Shown here piece by piece: positions 1 to 6,557 of a stretch of 15,391 nucleotides of DNA (positions are counted from its first letter, which is position 1; each line of letters begins with the position of its first letter). The notes beneath the pieces are model-generated. The model searched no databases, was not told where the DNA came from, and saw nothing but the letters and a program-made list of their open reading frames with translations. Made by a program: the position numbers and the translations under genes. Source of the stretch: Candidatus Limnocylindria bacterium (GTDB taxonomy: Bacteria > Chloroflexota > Limnocylindria > QHBO01); the NCBI GenBank assembly GCA_030146365.1, contig JASLBU010000065.1, positions 1-15,391 on the forward strand, written 5' to 3'.

Positions 1-150
1 GTCGGAGCCGGCGGCGCCGAGGTGCTGGTGGAGGGCCTCGTGTGACGTCTCGGCACGTTGCCGCTCGACGGCGAGCTGCAGCAGCACCGCACGGACCTGC
101 GGCACCAGCGAGCGCGCCTCGGCGACGGAGTAGACGGGATCAGACGGCAT
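1..150 (-). CDS. DUF2203 family protein, N-terminal part (3' end outside window)
   Basis: This is a minus-strand reading frame that begins at an ATG whose complement is at 148-150 and runs off the left edge, so only about 50 codons are visible. The protein opens MPSDPVYSVAEARSLVPQVR, followed by a Leu/Glu/Arg-rich helix. This matches the start of DUF2203 proteins, which have a YxxxEAxxLLPxLR-type motif and then a predicted coiled helix. The function of the family is not known. The start is supported by a TACCAT -10 box on the minus strand (166-161) ending 10 nt before the ATG, as expected for a near-leaderless transcript. The gene is divergent from the ureohydrolase unit, and both promoters lie in the 151-186 gap. 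Family assignment rests on the N-terminal motif alone. Confidence 0.7.
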   Translation of the reverse strand, partial: MPSDPVYSVAEARSLVPQVRAVLLQLAVERQRAETSHEALHQHLGAAGSD

Positions 151-160
151 GGACAGGGCG

Positions 161-166
161 ATGGTA
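161..166 (-). promoter_or_regulatory. -10 box of DUF2203 gene
   Basis: Reads TACCAT on the minus strand, 10 nt before the ATG at 150. The same hexamer precedes the gene at 14157. No convincing -35 box was seen. Confidence 0.5.
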
Positions 167-170
167 GTGC

Positions 171-176
171 TAGGAT
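171..176 (+). promoter_or_regulatory. -10 box upstream of the ureohydrolase
   Basis: TAGGAT, 10 nt before the ATG at 187 and 72 nt before the ureohydrolase ATG at 249. The same hexamer precedes the Nudix gene. It lies back to back with the minus-strand TACCAT box at 161-166, so the two promoters overlap. Confidence 0.45.
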
Positions 177-186
177 CGGCCACCGG

Positions 187-252
187 ATGGGCCTGCTCCG
201 CATCGCGACGGCGCCCGTTCGATCCGCCGGAGGTGACGCCGAGGCGCCATGA
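187..252 (+). CDS. Possible 21-codon leader ORF overlapping the ureohydrolase start
   Basis: A 21-codon frame starting MGLLRIATAP begins at the first ATG downstream of the TAGGAT box. Its TGA stop (250-252) overlaps the ureohydrolase ATG (249-251) in an ATGA arrangement. A transcript starting about 7 nt past the -10 box would begin within a few bases of this ATG, so the short ORF would be read as a leaderless message and ribosomes ending on it could reinitiate at 249. It resembles no known peptide to me. It could be chance, since 249 may simply be reached through a roughly 65-nt untranslated leader. What is seen is the overlap and the promoter spacing; translation is inference. Confidence 0.3.
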   Translation: MGLLRIATAPVRSAGGDAEAP

Positions 253-1340
253 CCGACGAGGTGACCCGCGGCATCCGCGGCCCCAATGACGAGGCTCCTC
301 CCGGAGCCGATCCGTACACCGCGTACGACGACTTCAACCTTCCCAGCTACGTCGGCCTTCCGAGCTTCCAGAAGCTTCCATGGGTAACCGATGCCGAGGC
401 GCTGGCCACCCGACGGCCTGACGTCGCCATCGTCGGCGCACCGTTCGACGACGCGGTCAGCCATCGGCCCGGAGCGCGCTTCGGTCCACGCGCCATCCGG
501 CAGGCGAGCTACCACTCCGGGGCGGTCAACTCGCTCCAGCTCGAGATCGAGCCGTACCGATGGCTCGACGTGGTGGACGCGGGCGACGCGCCGGTGACGC
601 CGATGGACATCGAGCGCGCGCATGCGGTCATCCGCCGCAAGGTGCTCGACGTGGCGCGGTCCGGCGCCGTGCCGATCGTCCTGGGCGGCGACCATTCCAT
701 CACGTTTCCCTCGGCATCGGCCGTCGCAGAGGCGGTCGGCTCGCGGCGCCTTGGCATCGTCCACTTCGACGCGCACGCGGATGCCGCCAATGCCACCTGG
801 GGCAACCTGCGCTCGCACGGAACACCGATGCGCCGCCTCATCGAGTCCGGGGCGGTCGCGGGACGCAACTTCGTGCAGGTCGGGCTGCGCGGCTACTGGC
901 CGGGGCCGGAGACGATGCAGTGGATGCGAGAGCAGGGCATGCGCTGGCACCTCATGACCGAGATCGAGGAGCGTGGAGCGGAGGACGTGATCGCCGAAGC
1001 GATCGACCAGGCGCTCGACGGGCCGGAAGTCATCTACCTCTCCGTGGACATCGACGTCATCGACCCGGGGATGGCTCCGGGCACTGGCACGCCGGAGCCG
1101 GGTGGGATGCTGACCCGCGAGCTTCTCCGTGCGATTCGCCAGATCGTCGGACGGGTCGAGCTGGCGGGGATGGACGTCGTCGAGGTCTCTCCGCCGTTCG
1201 ACCAGTCCGAGGTGACCGCCGCGGCGGCGCATCGCTGCGTGCTGGAGGCGATCAGCGCGCTGGCGGCTCGGCGTCGGGATACGGGCGACTCACCGATCGA
1301 GCGGCTCGGGATGGGGTCGGAGGCCGGAGCCGGAGGCTGA
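249..1340 (+). CDS. speB: Arginase/agmatinase-family ureohydrolase
   Basis: Binuclear metal (usually Mn) hydrolase that releases urea from a guanidino compound; agmatine to putrescine is the commonest role of this branch. All metal-ligand motifs are present: GGDHS (D148, H149), HFDAHAD (D174, H176, D178) and SVDIDVIDP (D267, D269), followed by the PGTGTPEPGG substrate loop (about 274-283). At 363 residues it is longer than typical agmatinases (about 290-320), through an N-terminal extension of about 45 residues (PYTAYDDFNLPSYVGLP) and a Gly-rich C-terminal tail. The ATG at 249 is chosen because an in-frame stop lies at 234-236. The gene ends 3 nt from the stop of the convergent gene, leaving no room for a separate terminator. 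Arginase, guanidinobutyrase and guanidine hydrolase share these motifs, so the fold and reaction class are sure but the substrate is not. Confidence 0.9.
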   Translation: MTDEVTRGIRGPNDEAPPGADPYTAYDDFNLPSYVGLPSFQKLPWVTDAEALATRRPDVAIVGAPFDDAVSHRPGARFGPRAIRQASYHSGAVNSLQLEIEPYRWLDVVDAGDAPVTPMDIERAHAVIRRKVLDVARSGAVPIVLGGDHSITFPSASAVAEAVGSRRLGIVHFDAHADAANATWGNLRSHGTPMRRLIESGAVAGRNFVQVGLRGYWPGPETMQWMREQGMRWHLMTEIEERGAEDVIAEAIDQALDGPEVIYLSVDIDVIDPGMAPGTGTPEPGGMLTRELLRAIRQIVGRVELAGMDVVEVSPPFDQSEVTAAAAHRCVLEAISALAARRRDTGDSPIERLGMGSEAGAGG

Positions 1341-1343
1341 GGG

Positions 1344-1991
1344 TCAGCCGGCGATCTCGAACGACGTGACGGCAACGGGATTTCCGTTCCGGGTCGCCGT
1401 CAGCGTGTAGATGCCGGCGGGCAGTCCGCCGGCCTGGAACTGCGAGTAGTAGTAGCCGTCGCCACTCCCCTGCAGCGGGTACGGGAAGCCGGGGATGGTG
1501 CCGACCGGCCCGCTGAGAATCGCGTTGAGCTGGTCCCCCGCGTTGCCGTCGGTGAAGTTGACGAGCGCGGTGAAGTTCGGGGCGTCGCCGGGCAGCGTGC
1601 CGAGCTGCCCGTTGCACGTCGGGCCGGAGATGGAGCGACAGGCGCGCACGACGGCAGTGAAGCCGTCCGCCTGTGCGGGCGGCGGCGCAGGGCCGGCGGG
1701 TGGCGGCGGTGGCGGTTCCGCGGTTGGCGCAGCGGTCGGTGCGGACGTGGGCGTCGGCGCTGCCGCCGACGGCGCTGCCGCCGACGGCGCTGCGACAGCG
1801 CTCGGCGCGGTTGACGGTGATGACGGAATGATGGCTCCACCGACCTCACCGACAACCACCGACGCGCTCGGTGATGGGCTGGCAACGGAGAGCTCCGCAT
1901 CGCCGCCGCGCGGCCAGAGGATGAACACCACGGCGGCCACGAGGAGGACGGCCGCCGGGATTCGAAGGAGGTCGAGGGTGCTGCGGGACAT
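1344..1991 (-). CDS. Membrane-anchored protein with Ser/Ala/Pro stalk and C-terminal extracytoplasmic domain
   Basis: A 215-residue protein of unknown function. Residues 11-26 form one hydrophobic segment after a short basic start, with WPRGG following, which reads as an uncleaved signal anchor (N-in, C-out). Residues about 35-108 are low-complexity Ser/Ala/Pro/Thr with a run of six prolines, a typical extended stalk. Residues 109-215 form a folded, probably beta-rich domain starting DGFTA, with two Cys (118, 126) that could form a disulfide, and ending in GIYTLTATRNG and FEIAG. This domain aligns with the tail of the upstream protein (2028-3404), so the two are paralogous in part. The genes lie 36 nt apart on the same strand and are probably co-transcribed. 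No Shine-Dalgarno precedes the ATG. I do not recognise the domain family. Confidence 0.75.
   Translation of the reverse strand: MSRSTLDLLRIPAAVLLVAAVVFILWPRGGDAELSVASPSPSASVVVGEVGGAIIPSSPSTAPSAVAAPSAAAPSAAAPTPTSAPTAAPTAEPPPPPPAGPAPPPAQADGFTAVVRACRSISGPTCNGQLGTLPGDAPNFTALVNFTDGNAGDQLNAILSGPVGTIPGFPYPLQGSGDGYYYSQFQAGGLPAGIYTLTATRNGNPVAVTSFEIAG
1756..1792 (-). repeat. 15-bp tandem repeat, about 2.5 copies
   Basis: Plus-strand unit GGCGCTGCCGCCGAC at 1756-1770 and 1771-1785, then a partial copy at 1786-1792. In the minus-strand gene it encodes repeats of Ala-Ala-Ala-Pro-Ser in the stalk. The copies are identical, so the stalk length is likely to vary by slippage. Confidence 0.8.
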
Positions 1992-2027
1992 GGGAGGCGA
2001 GAGTGCAGGTCGCGGACCAGAACCCTG

Positions 2028-3404
2028 TCAGGACACCTCGAATTCGATGGTGTCGGCCTGCTCCCCGTTGCGCGTGATGCGCACCTCGTACATGCCCGGC
2101 CCCAGGTTGGCGAAGTTGAAATAGGTGTGACCGTTGCAGGTCGACGTGCAGCCGATGCGGCTGAGGTCGATGGTCCCCTCGCCGATCGTGTTTCCGTCCG
2201 GGCCAAGAATCTCGGCGCCGACCACGTCGGCGGACGTCCCGTTCTCGAAGCCGACCCAGATCTCGACCTGCCCGCTGTTCACCGCGCCGCTCGAGTCACA
2301 ACCGTCCGGCCTGACGCTGCCCGGGATGCACGGCTGGGCCTGGGCGGTGAAGCCGTCGGGGAACACGACCGGCGCACCGCTCTCGGACGGCGCGCTGCTG
2401 CCGGTGGGAAGCGCGCTCGCTGCGGCGCTCGCCGCCACCGACGCAGCCACGCTCGGCAGTGGGGCCTCGCTGACGGCCGCGAATGGGGTCGGACTTGCCT
2501 CCGCCACTCCCGGGTCGCCGGTGAAGACGCCGGCCAGCACGGCTCCACCGAGCAGCGCCAGCACGCCGAGCGCCAGGAAGCCCAGGATCGCCAGCCCACC
2601 GACTCCGGAACGACGTTCCCGGTCGTCCTCCCACTGGTCGTACTCGTACGGGGCCTCGGGGTCGTACGACTGATCGTCCAGGTGGTCGGCGCGCGGCCGT
2701 GCGGCGTAGTCCGAGTAGTCCGCGGTCGGGGCGGCAGGCCCCGGAGCCGCGGGCGGCGGCGCTGGGACCGGAACCACCGGCCGCGGCTTCGGTGGCGGAG
2801 CTGCCCTGCTGGTGGGCCCAGGAGCGGACCAGTCGTCGCGATCGCGCGTGAGGTCCGGGCGCCGCGCCTCCTCGGCCCGGCGCACGGCGGATCGGGGCAG
2901 CGGCGGCAGGTTCTCCTCGACGCCCCCCTGGGGAGCCACGCCGGCGTGCCGGGGCGGGCCGGGGTCGCGTGCCATGCCTGCGTCGTGCGCCACGGCTGCG
3001 CCGTGCGCCGGGCCCGCGTCGGGCGCCTCTTCGGCCCGGTGACCCGGCTCGGGCTGGCGGTGTCCCCCGCCGCCGGCGCTGCCGGCATCCTCGTCGTCCT
3101 GGGCCAGGTAGTCCCGCCGCCGATCGTCGGGAGCGCCCGAGCGGCGCGCATGCGCATCCGTGGGATCGGGCTCGAAGCGCTCGTACCCGCCGTACTCGTC
3201 CGCCGGCATCGCGCCGCGCCGGTACGGCTCGCCGCCCGAGCGGCGCGCGCGGATGCGCTCCTGCAGCTCATCGCGGTCCATGCCTCGCGGACGAGCTCGG
3301 GCATCCGTGGGGATGGCGGAGCCACACTGTGTGCAGAACGCGGCAGGAACCGTGGAGCGGTGACAGGTCGGGCAGCGGATCTCGCCCGGTTTCGGGGTCG
3401 CCAT
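2028..3404 (-). CDS. Zinc-ribbon, single-TM protein with stalk and C-terminal extracytoplasmic domain
   Basis: A 458-residue protein of unknown function with a clear modular plan. Residues 11-27 are a zinc ribbon (C11-x2-C14 ... C24-x2-C27). Residues 35-265 are a long disordered stretch rich in Arg, Asp, Pro, Gly and Ala, turning acidic and Tyr-rich near 228-262. Residues about 268-293 are the only TM segment. A Ser/Ala/Pro stalk (about 300-347) leads to a tail domain (350-458) with four Cys (359, 369, 419, 423), which is related to the tail of the next gene. The zinc ribbon and disordered part should be cytoplasmic and the tail outside. The plan recalls zinc-ribbon membrane proteins that couple an inside and an outside domain, but no specific role can be assigned. 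The start is supported by CACAAT on the minus strand, 8 nt upstream. It is divergent from the P-loop kinase gene. Confidence 0.8.
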   Translation of the reverse strand: MATPKPGEIRCPTCHRSTVPAAFCTQCGSAIPTDARARPRGMDRDELQERIRARRSGGEPYRRGAMPADEYGGYERFEPDPTDAHARRSGAPDDRRRDYLAQDDEDAGSAGGGGHRQPEPGHRAEEAPDAGPAHGAAVAHDAGMARDPGPPRHAGVAPQGGVEENLPPLPRSAVRRAEEARRPDLTRDRDDWSAPGPTSRAAPPPKPRPVVPVPAPPPAAPGPAAPTADYSDYAARPRADHLDDQSYDPEAPYEYDQWEDDRERRSGVGGLAILGFLALGVLALLGGAVLAGVFTGDPGVAEASPTPFAAVSEAPLPSVAASVAASAAASALPTGSSAPSESGAPVVFPDGFTAQAQPCIPGSVRPDGCDSSGAVNSGQVEIWVGFENGTSADVVGAEILGPDGNTIGEGTIDLSRIGCTSTCNGHTYFNFANLGPGMYEVRITRNGEQADTIEFEVS

Positions 3405-3412
3405 GTGCGCGC

Positions 3413-3418
3413 ATTGTG
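3413..3418 (-). promoter_or_regulatory. -10 box of zinc-ribbon membrane protein gene
   Basis: Reads CACAAT on the minus strand, 8 nt before the ATG at 3404. Less canonical at its first base than the other boxes in the window, but at the same position relative to the start. Confidence 0.4.
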
Positions 3419-3457
3419 CCCTCCCCGGCCATCGGCTGCACGAGCGTCGGCGTTCGC

Positions 3458-3463
3458 TACGCT
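3458..3463 (+). promoter_or_regulatory. -10 box of P-loop kinase gene
   Basis: TACGCT, 9 nt before the ATG at 3473. Consistent with a leaderless transcript. Confidence 0.45.
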
Positions 3464-3472
3464 GTTCGGCCC

Positions 3473-4054
3473 ATGCATCGCGTCAACGTGGTCGGGACCA
3501 GCTGTTCCGGGAAGACGACCCTCGCCCGCGGGCTCGCCGAGCGGCTCGACATGCCCCACGTCGAGTTCGACGCTCTCTTCTGGGGCCCTGACTGGACCCC
3601 CGTGCAGGCTCAGCTGTTTCGGGCCCGCGTGACGGCGGCGCTGGAGGGCAGCCGCTGGGTGGCGGACGGTGGCTACGCGACGGTTCGCGACGTCACCTGG
3701 TCCCGGGCGGACACGGTCGTGTGGCTCGACTATCCGCTGGCCCTGGTGCTCGGACGGTGGGCGCGGCGGACGGTCCGGCGCATTCGGTCACGCCAGGAGT
3801 CCTGGGCGGGCACCGGCAATCGCGAGTCGGTGCGCAACGCGTTGCGGCGCGACGGCCTGCTGTGGTGGATCCTCGGCACGCACCGACGGCGCAGGCGCGA
3901 GATGGCCCGGGCGATGGCGGAACGTCCCGACCTCTCGTGGGTGCGGCTCAGCTCCCCTGCCGAGGCCGAGCGCTGGCTGGCATCCGTTCAGTCAGCGGGA
4001 GCGGCGAGCGCCTCGACCACGGGTGGCGCGAGGGCGTCGGCCCAGAACCCGTAG
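3473..4054 (+). CDS. P-loop NTPase, adenylate-kinase/FlaR (topology modulation protein)-like
   Basis: A 193-residue cytoplasmic protein. Residues 8-16 are a Walker A loop (GTSCSGKTT). The order of the following motifs is that of the FlaR-like small-kinase group: HVEFDALFWGPDW (about 29-41), WVADGGY (about 62-68), a Lid-like Arg-rich stretch (about 94-104), and a Trp/Arg-rich helix ending RRRRREMARA. Members are annotated as DNA topology modulation proteins or adenylate-kinase-like proteins, but the true phosphoryl acceptor is generally unknown. The start at 3473 rather than any earlier in-frame codon is chosen because of the TACGCT box 9 nt upstream and because the Walker A loop then sits at the usual distance from the N-terminus. 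Its last 67 nt overlap the convergent GDSL gene, and the C-terminal 20 or so residues are low complexity, so the tail may be dispensable. Confidence 0.8.
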   Translation: MHRVNVVGTSCSGKTTLARGLAERLDMPHVEFDALFWGPDWTPVQAQLFRARVTAALEGSRWVADGGYATVRDVTWSRADTVVWLDYPLALVLGRWARRTVRRIRSRQESWAGTGNRESVRNALRRDGLLWWILGTHRRRRREMARAMAERPDLSWVRLSSPAEAERWLASVQSAGAASASTTGGARASAQNP

Positions 4055-4752
4055 CCGACCGGTGAGGGGTGGAAGCCGTCGGGGCTGGTGGCCTCCGGCC
4101 GGCCGAGAAAACGGGGGCTGGCCTCCGCTGCCAGGTCGACGAAGCGCGCGGTGCCGACCGCGGCGACCGCCGCCCGCTGCTCGCCGCGCAGGAGGCCGGA
4201 GTAGCGGTCGACCATTGTCCGAAGCGGCTCGGGGATGATCTCGTTCGCGTGGAAGCGCGGCGTCCCCGCGAGGACGACGACCGCGGCCCGCTCACCAGCC
4301 CGGCGGAGCATCGCTTCGGTGTCCTCACGGAGGCGCCGCCATGGGGTGGCATGCGTCGCGTCGTTGGCGCCGACGACCAGGACGATCGCATCCACGTCGG
4401 CTGCGAGGCGCGGCAGCTGATCGGCCAGCACGGTCGCCGTCCGCGCCCCGGAGATTCCATAGCCGGTGACCTCGACCGCACGGCCGAGGCCGGCGGCAAC
4501 GCGCTCGCCGATGAGCACTGCCAGCGACTCCTCCTCGGTGGGCGAACCGACGCCCGCCACCGTCGAGTCACCGAGCACGGCGAGGCGGACCGGATCGTCC
4601 GTCGCACCGTCCGGGGCCGGGATGCGCGCATCCACGCGGTAGCCGGGGTCCATCGGCAGGAACTCGCGTCGGGAGAGCAGGACGAGCTCCACGCCGATGA
4701 GGCCGACGAGCGCGCCCAGGACGAAGCCGACGCCGAGCAGGAGGCGGCGCAT
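3988..4752 (-). CDS. SGNH/GDSL-type lipase/esterase, membrane-anchored or secreted
   Basis: A 254-residue hydrolase of the SGNH superfamily. Residues 4-27 form a hydrophobic N-terminal segment, with no lipobox, so it is a signal anchor or signal peptide placing the enzyme outside the membrane. Block I is VLGDSTVAGVG with nucleophile S63. Block II is GYGISGAR (about 97-104). Block III is GAND (128-131), giving the oxyanion Asn. Block V is DGFHPS (225-230), with the Asp/His of the triad. It acts on an unknown ester; families like this cover deacylation of lipids, cell-wall or carbohydrate esters. It is last in the five-gene operon, and its ATG shares one base with the upstream stop (TGATG), implying translational coupling. 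The 3' end overlaps the convergent P-loop kinase gene by 67 nt. Confidence 0.88.
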   Translation of the reverse strand: MRRLLLGVGFVLGALVGLIGVELVLLSRREFLPMDPGYRVDARIPAPDGATDDPVRLAVLGDSTVAGVGSPTEEESLAVLIGERVAAGLGRAVEVTGYGISGARTATVLADQLPRLAADVDAIVLVVGANDATHATPWRRLREDTEAMLRRAGERAAVVVLAGTPRFHANEIIPEPLRTMVDRYSGLLRGEQRAAVAAVGTARFVDLAAEASPRFLGRPEATSPDGFHPSPVGYGFWADALAPPVVEALAAPAD

Positions 4753-5405
4753 CAGGCGCCCGCCCGCTTCCAGGCGCTGCCGTCCGCGAAGATCTCGCGC
4801 TTCCAGATCGGCAGCCGCTCCTTGATCGCCTCGATCACGTAGCGATTGGCCTCGTATGCCTCCGCCCGGTGCATGCCGGCGGTCACGATCGCCACGGCCG
4901 CCTCGCCGATCGGTACGGCGCCGTGCCGGTGGCTGACGGCCACCGCCACGGGCCAGCGCGTCTCGGCCTCGGCGGCGATCTGGGCCAGGACCCTGTCGGC
5001 CATCTCGGGGTAGACCTCGTACTCCAGCGCGCGCACGAGGCGCCCGTCGTCGGCCACCTCGCGTGCACGGCCGACGAAGGTCACCATCGCCCCATGCGTG
5101 GCATCGGCGACGCTCCGCTCCAGGCCACCGATGTCGATCGGCCCATCCACGAGGGACGCGCGGGCGCCGCCGCTGACAGGCGGTAGGAAGGCGATGACGT
5201 CATCGTCGGCCACGGCGAGGTCCCATGCCGCATATACGCCGTTACGGGCCGCTCGCACGTATGGGCGGTGCGGCTCGAGCGCCGGGAAGCGCAGGGCCAG
5301 GGCCGCCCACGCGTCGGCCACGGTGGCGCCGTCCTCGAGCCCCACCTCGGTGCGCTCGGCGGCCAGCTCACGCAGCTGGGCAAAGCACCGGACCTGGACC
5401 CTCAC
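4752..5405 (-). CDS. moaX: MoaD-MoaE fusion, molybdopterin synthase
   Basis: A single 217-residue chain carrying both subunits of molybdopterin synthase, which puts dithiolene sulfur into cyclic pyranopterin monophosphate. Residues 1-80 are MoaD (ubiquitin-like fold), ending VSGG, with the Gly79-Gly80 that must be a free C-terminus to be adenylated and thiocarboxylated. Residues about 88-217 are MoaE: GAMVTFVGRAR (105-115), LEYEVYPEMA (128-136), HRHGAVPIGE (159-168), HRAEAYEA (179-186) and KERLPIWKRE, with the conserved lysines K195 and K202. Because GG is followed directly by ARASL, the protein should need cleavage after Gly80; mycobacterial MoaX is a known fusion of this kind. The start is GTG, 4 nt after the upstream stop. 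No other cofactor gene is in the window. The symbol moaX is by analogy. Confidence 0.93.
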   Translation of the reverse strand: MRVQVRCFAQLRELAAERTEVGLEDGATVADAWAALALRFPALEPHRPYVRAARNGVYAAWDLAVADDDVIAFLPPVSGGARASLVDGPIDIGGLERSVADATHGAMVTFVGRAREVADDGRLVRALEYEVYPEMADRVLAQIAAEAETRWPVAVAVSHRHGAVPIGEAAVAIVTAGMHRAEAYEANRYVIEAIKERLPIWKREIFADGSAWKRAGA

Positions 5406-5409
5406 GAGC

Positions 5410-6189
5410 TCAGACCGGGACTCCGGTCAGGTAGGCCAGACTGGTACCCGCGATCGAGCCCGCCATGACCAGGGCCAGGCCGATGTACAGCAGGCCGGTC
5501 GAGGCCTGCAGCGACGCCGCCCGCGAGGCGAGCAGCGCGAGCGCCGCCACGCCGATCGGCAGGACGATCCCGACGCCCAGCCGCAGCCACGTCAGCCATC
5601 CGATATCACCCTCGAGCGGGTCGGTCCCGACCAGCAGGAGCGCGAGCGCGAAGGCGATGCCCTGGACGACGAGCGCCGCGACCATCAGCCACATCATTCG
5701 GCGCAGGGGCGCGGGCGAGAGCTTCGGGGTCACCAGGTACCAGTGCCCGAGCAGCATCGCCGCGTTCACCGCACCCAGCGCCAGGGCCGCGATCACCAGC
5801 TGACCGGCGAAGAGCGGGACGCTTCGCACCCCGCCGGCCGACGCCAGCACGACGAGCGCGGCGAGTCCGACGAGGCCCGTGCCGATCGCGAGCCCGCTGC
5901 GCGGGCGGCGGGCGATCGACGCCACCAGGTAGGCAAGCGTCCCGGCGGCAACGGCGAACGTCAGCGGGCGCCGCAGCGGCTCCGTCGACGATGCGGCGGC
6001 GTCCGAGGGCAGTGCAAGATCGCTGACGACGAGGATCGCGGCGAAGACCGTGAGCATCCCCGCCATGAACAGCCGATAGCCGCGCGTCGTGCCCCCGATG
6101 CGCTCACTGGCGCCGACCACCAGCAGTGTTCCCGCGGTCAGCGCTGCCCAGAAGACCCAGTTGACGAAAGGGAGTGCCGCGATCTGCAT
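5410..6189 (-). CDS. Eight-TM integral membrane protein of unknown function
   Basis: A 259-residue, very hydrophobic protein with about eight predicted TM helices (roughly 4-27, 38-60, 75-93, 98-119, 124-154, 165-188, 198-225, 229-257) and short loops. The most distinctive conserved-looking stretch is GHWYLVTPKLSPAPLRRM at about 148-165, at the end of TM5; its His and Trp next to a Pro/Arg loop could mark a functional site. No transporter signature or paired heme-ligand histidines were recognised. The start lies 3 nt after the Rieske stop and the stop 4 nt before moaX, so it is co-transcribed with both. Its position directly after a soluble 2Fe-2S protein suggests a membrane partner in electron transfer, for example at the quinone pool. 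That is inference from context only. Confidence 0.78.
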   Translation of the reverse strand: MQIAALPFVNWVFWAALTAGTLLVVGASERIGGTTRGYRLFMAGMLTVFAAILVVSDLALPSDAAASSTEPLRRPLTFAVAAGTLAYLVASIARRPRSGLAIGTGLVGLAALVVLASAGGVRSVPLFAGQLVIAALALGAVNAAMLLGHWYLVTPKLSPAPLRRMMWLMVAALVVQGIAFALALLLVGTDPLEGDIGWLTWLRLGVGIVLPIGVAALALLASRAASLQASTGLLYIGLALVMAGSIAGTSLAYLTGVPV

Positions 6190-6192
6190 CGC

Positions 6193-6552
6193 TCAGGCGG
6201 CGCCACGGCTGCGGTCGAGCGAGCCGGTGAGGCCGATCTCGACCCATCCATCGGTGACGCGGACGGGAAACGTCTCGACCGGCTCGGTGGCCGGTGGGAC
6301 GACCGCCGCGCCGGTCCCGACGTCGAAACAGCCACCGTGCCAGGCGCACACCAGCACGCCGTCACGCGGGTCGAATCCGGCTTCCGACAGCGGGAAGTCG
6401 CGGTGAGTGCAGTTGTTCTGAACCGCGTAGAACCCACCATCGTGGCGAACCAGCACGACCGGCGTGCCGTCGATCTCGACGGGCAGCAGCTCGCCATCAC
6501 GCAGCTCATCGGCGCGCAGGACTCGCGCGAAGCGCGGGCTCGTGACGATCAC
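6193..6552 (-). CDS. Soluble Rieske-type 2Fe-2S protein
   Basis: A 119-residue single-domain protein with both Rieske cluster boxes: C48-T-H50 and C69-A-W-H72, 18 residues apart. It has no TM or Tat signal and lacks the disulfide cysteines of cytochrome bc1 Rieske proteins, so it belongs with dioxygenase-type Rieske ferredoxins and NirD-like proteins, acting as a cytoplasmic one-electron carrier. A further Cys75 follows in HGGC. The GTG at 6552 is chosen because it lies 5 nt after the aldehyde dehydrogenase stop, is preceded by AGGG, and leaves the usual roughly 45 residues before the first cluster box. The frame is open much further upstream, but that lies inside the dehydrogenase gene. Reductase and acceptor are unknown; candidates are the dehydrogenase upstream and the membrane protein downstream. 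Confidence 0.88.
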   Translation of the reverse strand: MIVTSPRFARVLRADELRDGELLPVEIDGTPVVLVRHDGGFYAVQNNCTHRDFPLSEAGFDPRDGVLVCAWHGGCFDVGTGAAVVPPATEPVETFPVRVTDGWVEIGLTGSLDRSRGAA

Positions 6553-6557
6553 CGACC

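Noticed and set aside
2127..3632. Open frame of 501 codons on the plus strand opposite the zinc-ribbon membrane protein gene
   Set aside because: It is an antisense shadow in GC-rich DNA: the product is Arg/Gly/Ala-rich with no domain, while the minus frame has a zinc ribbon, a TM segment and a tail domain shared with its neighbour.
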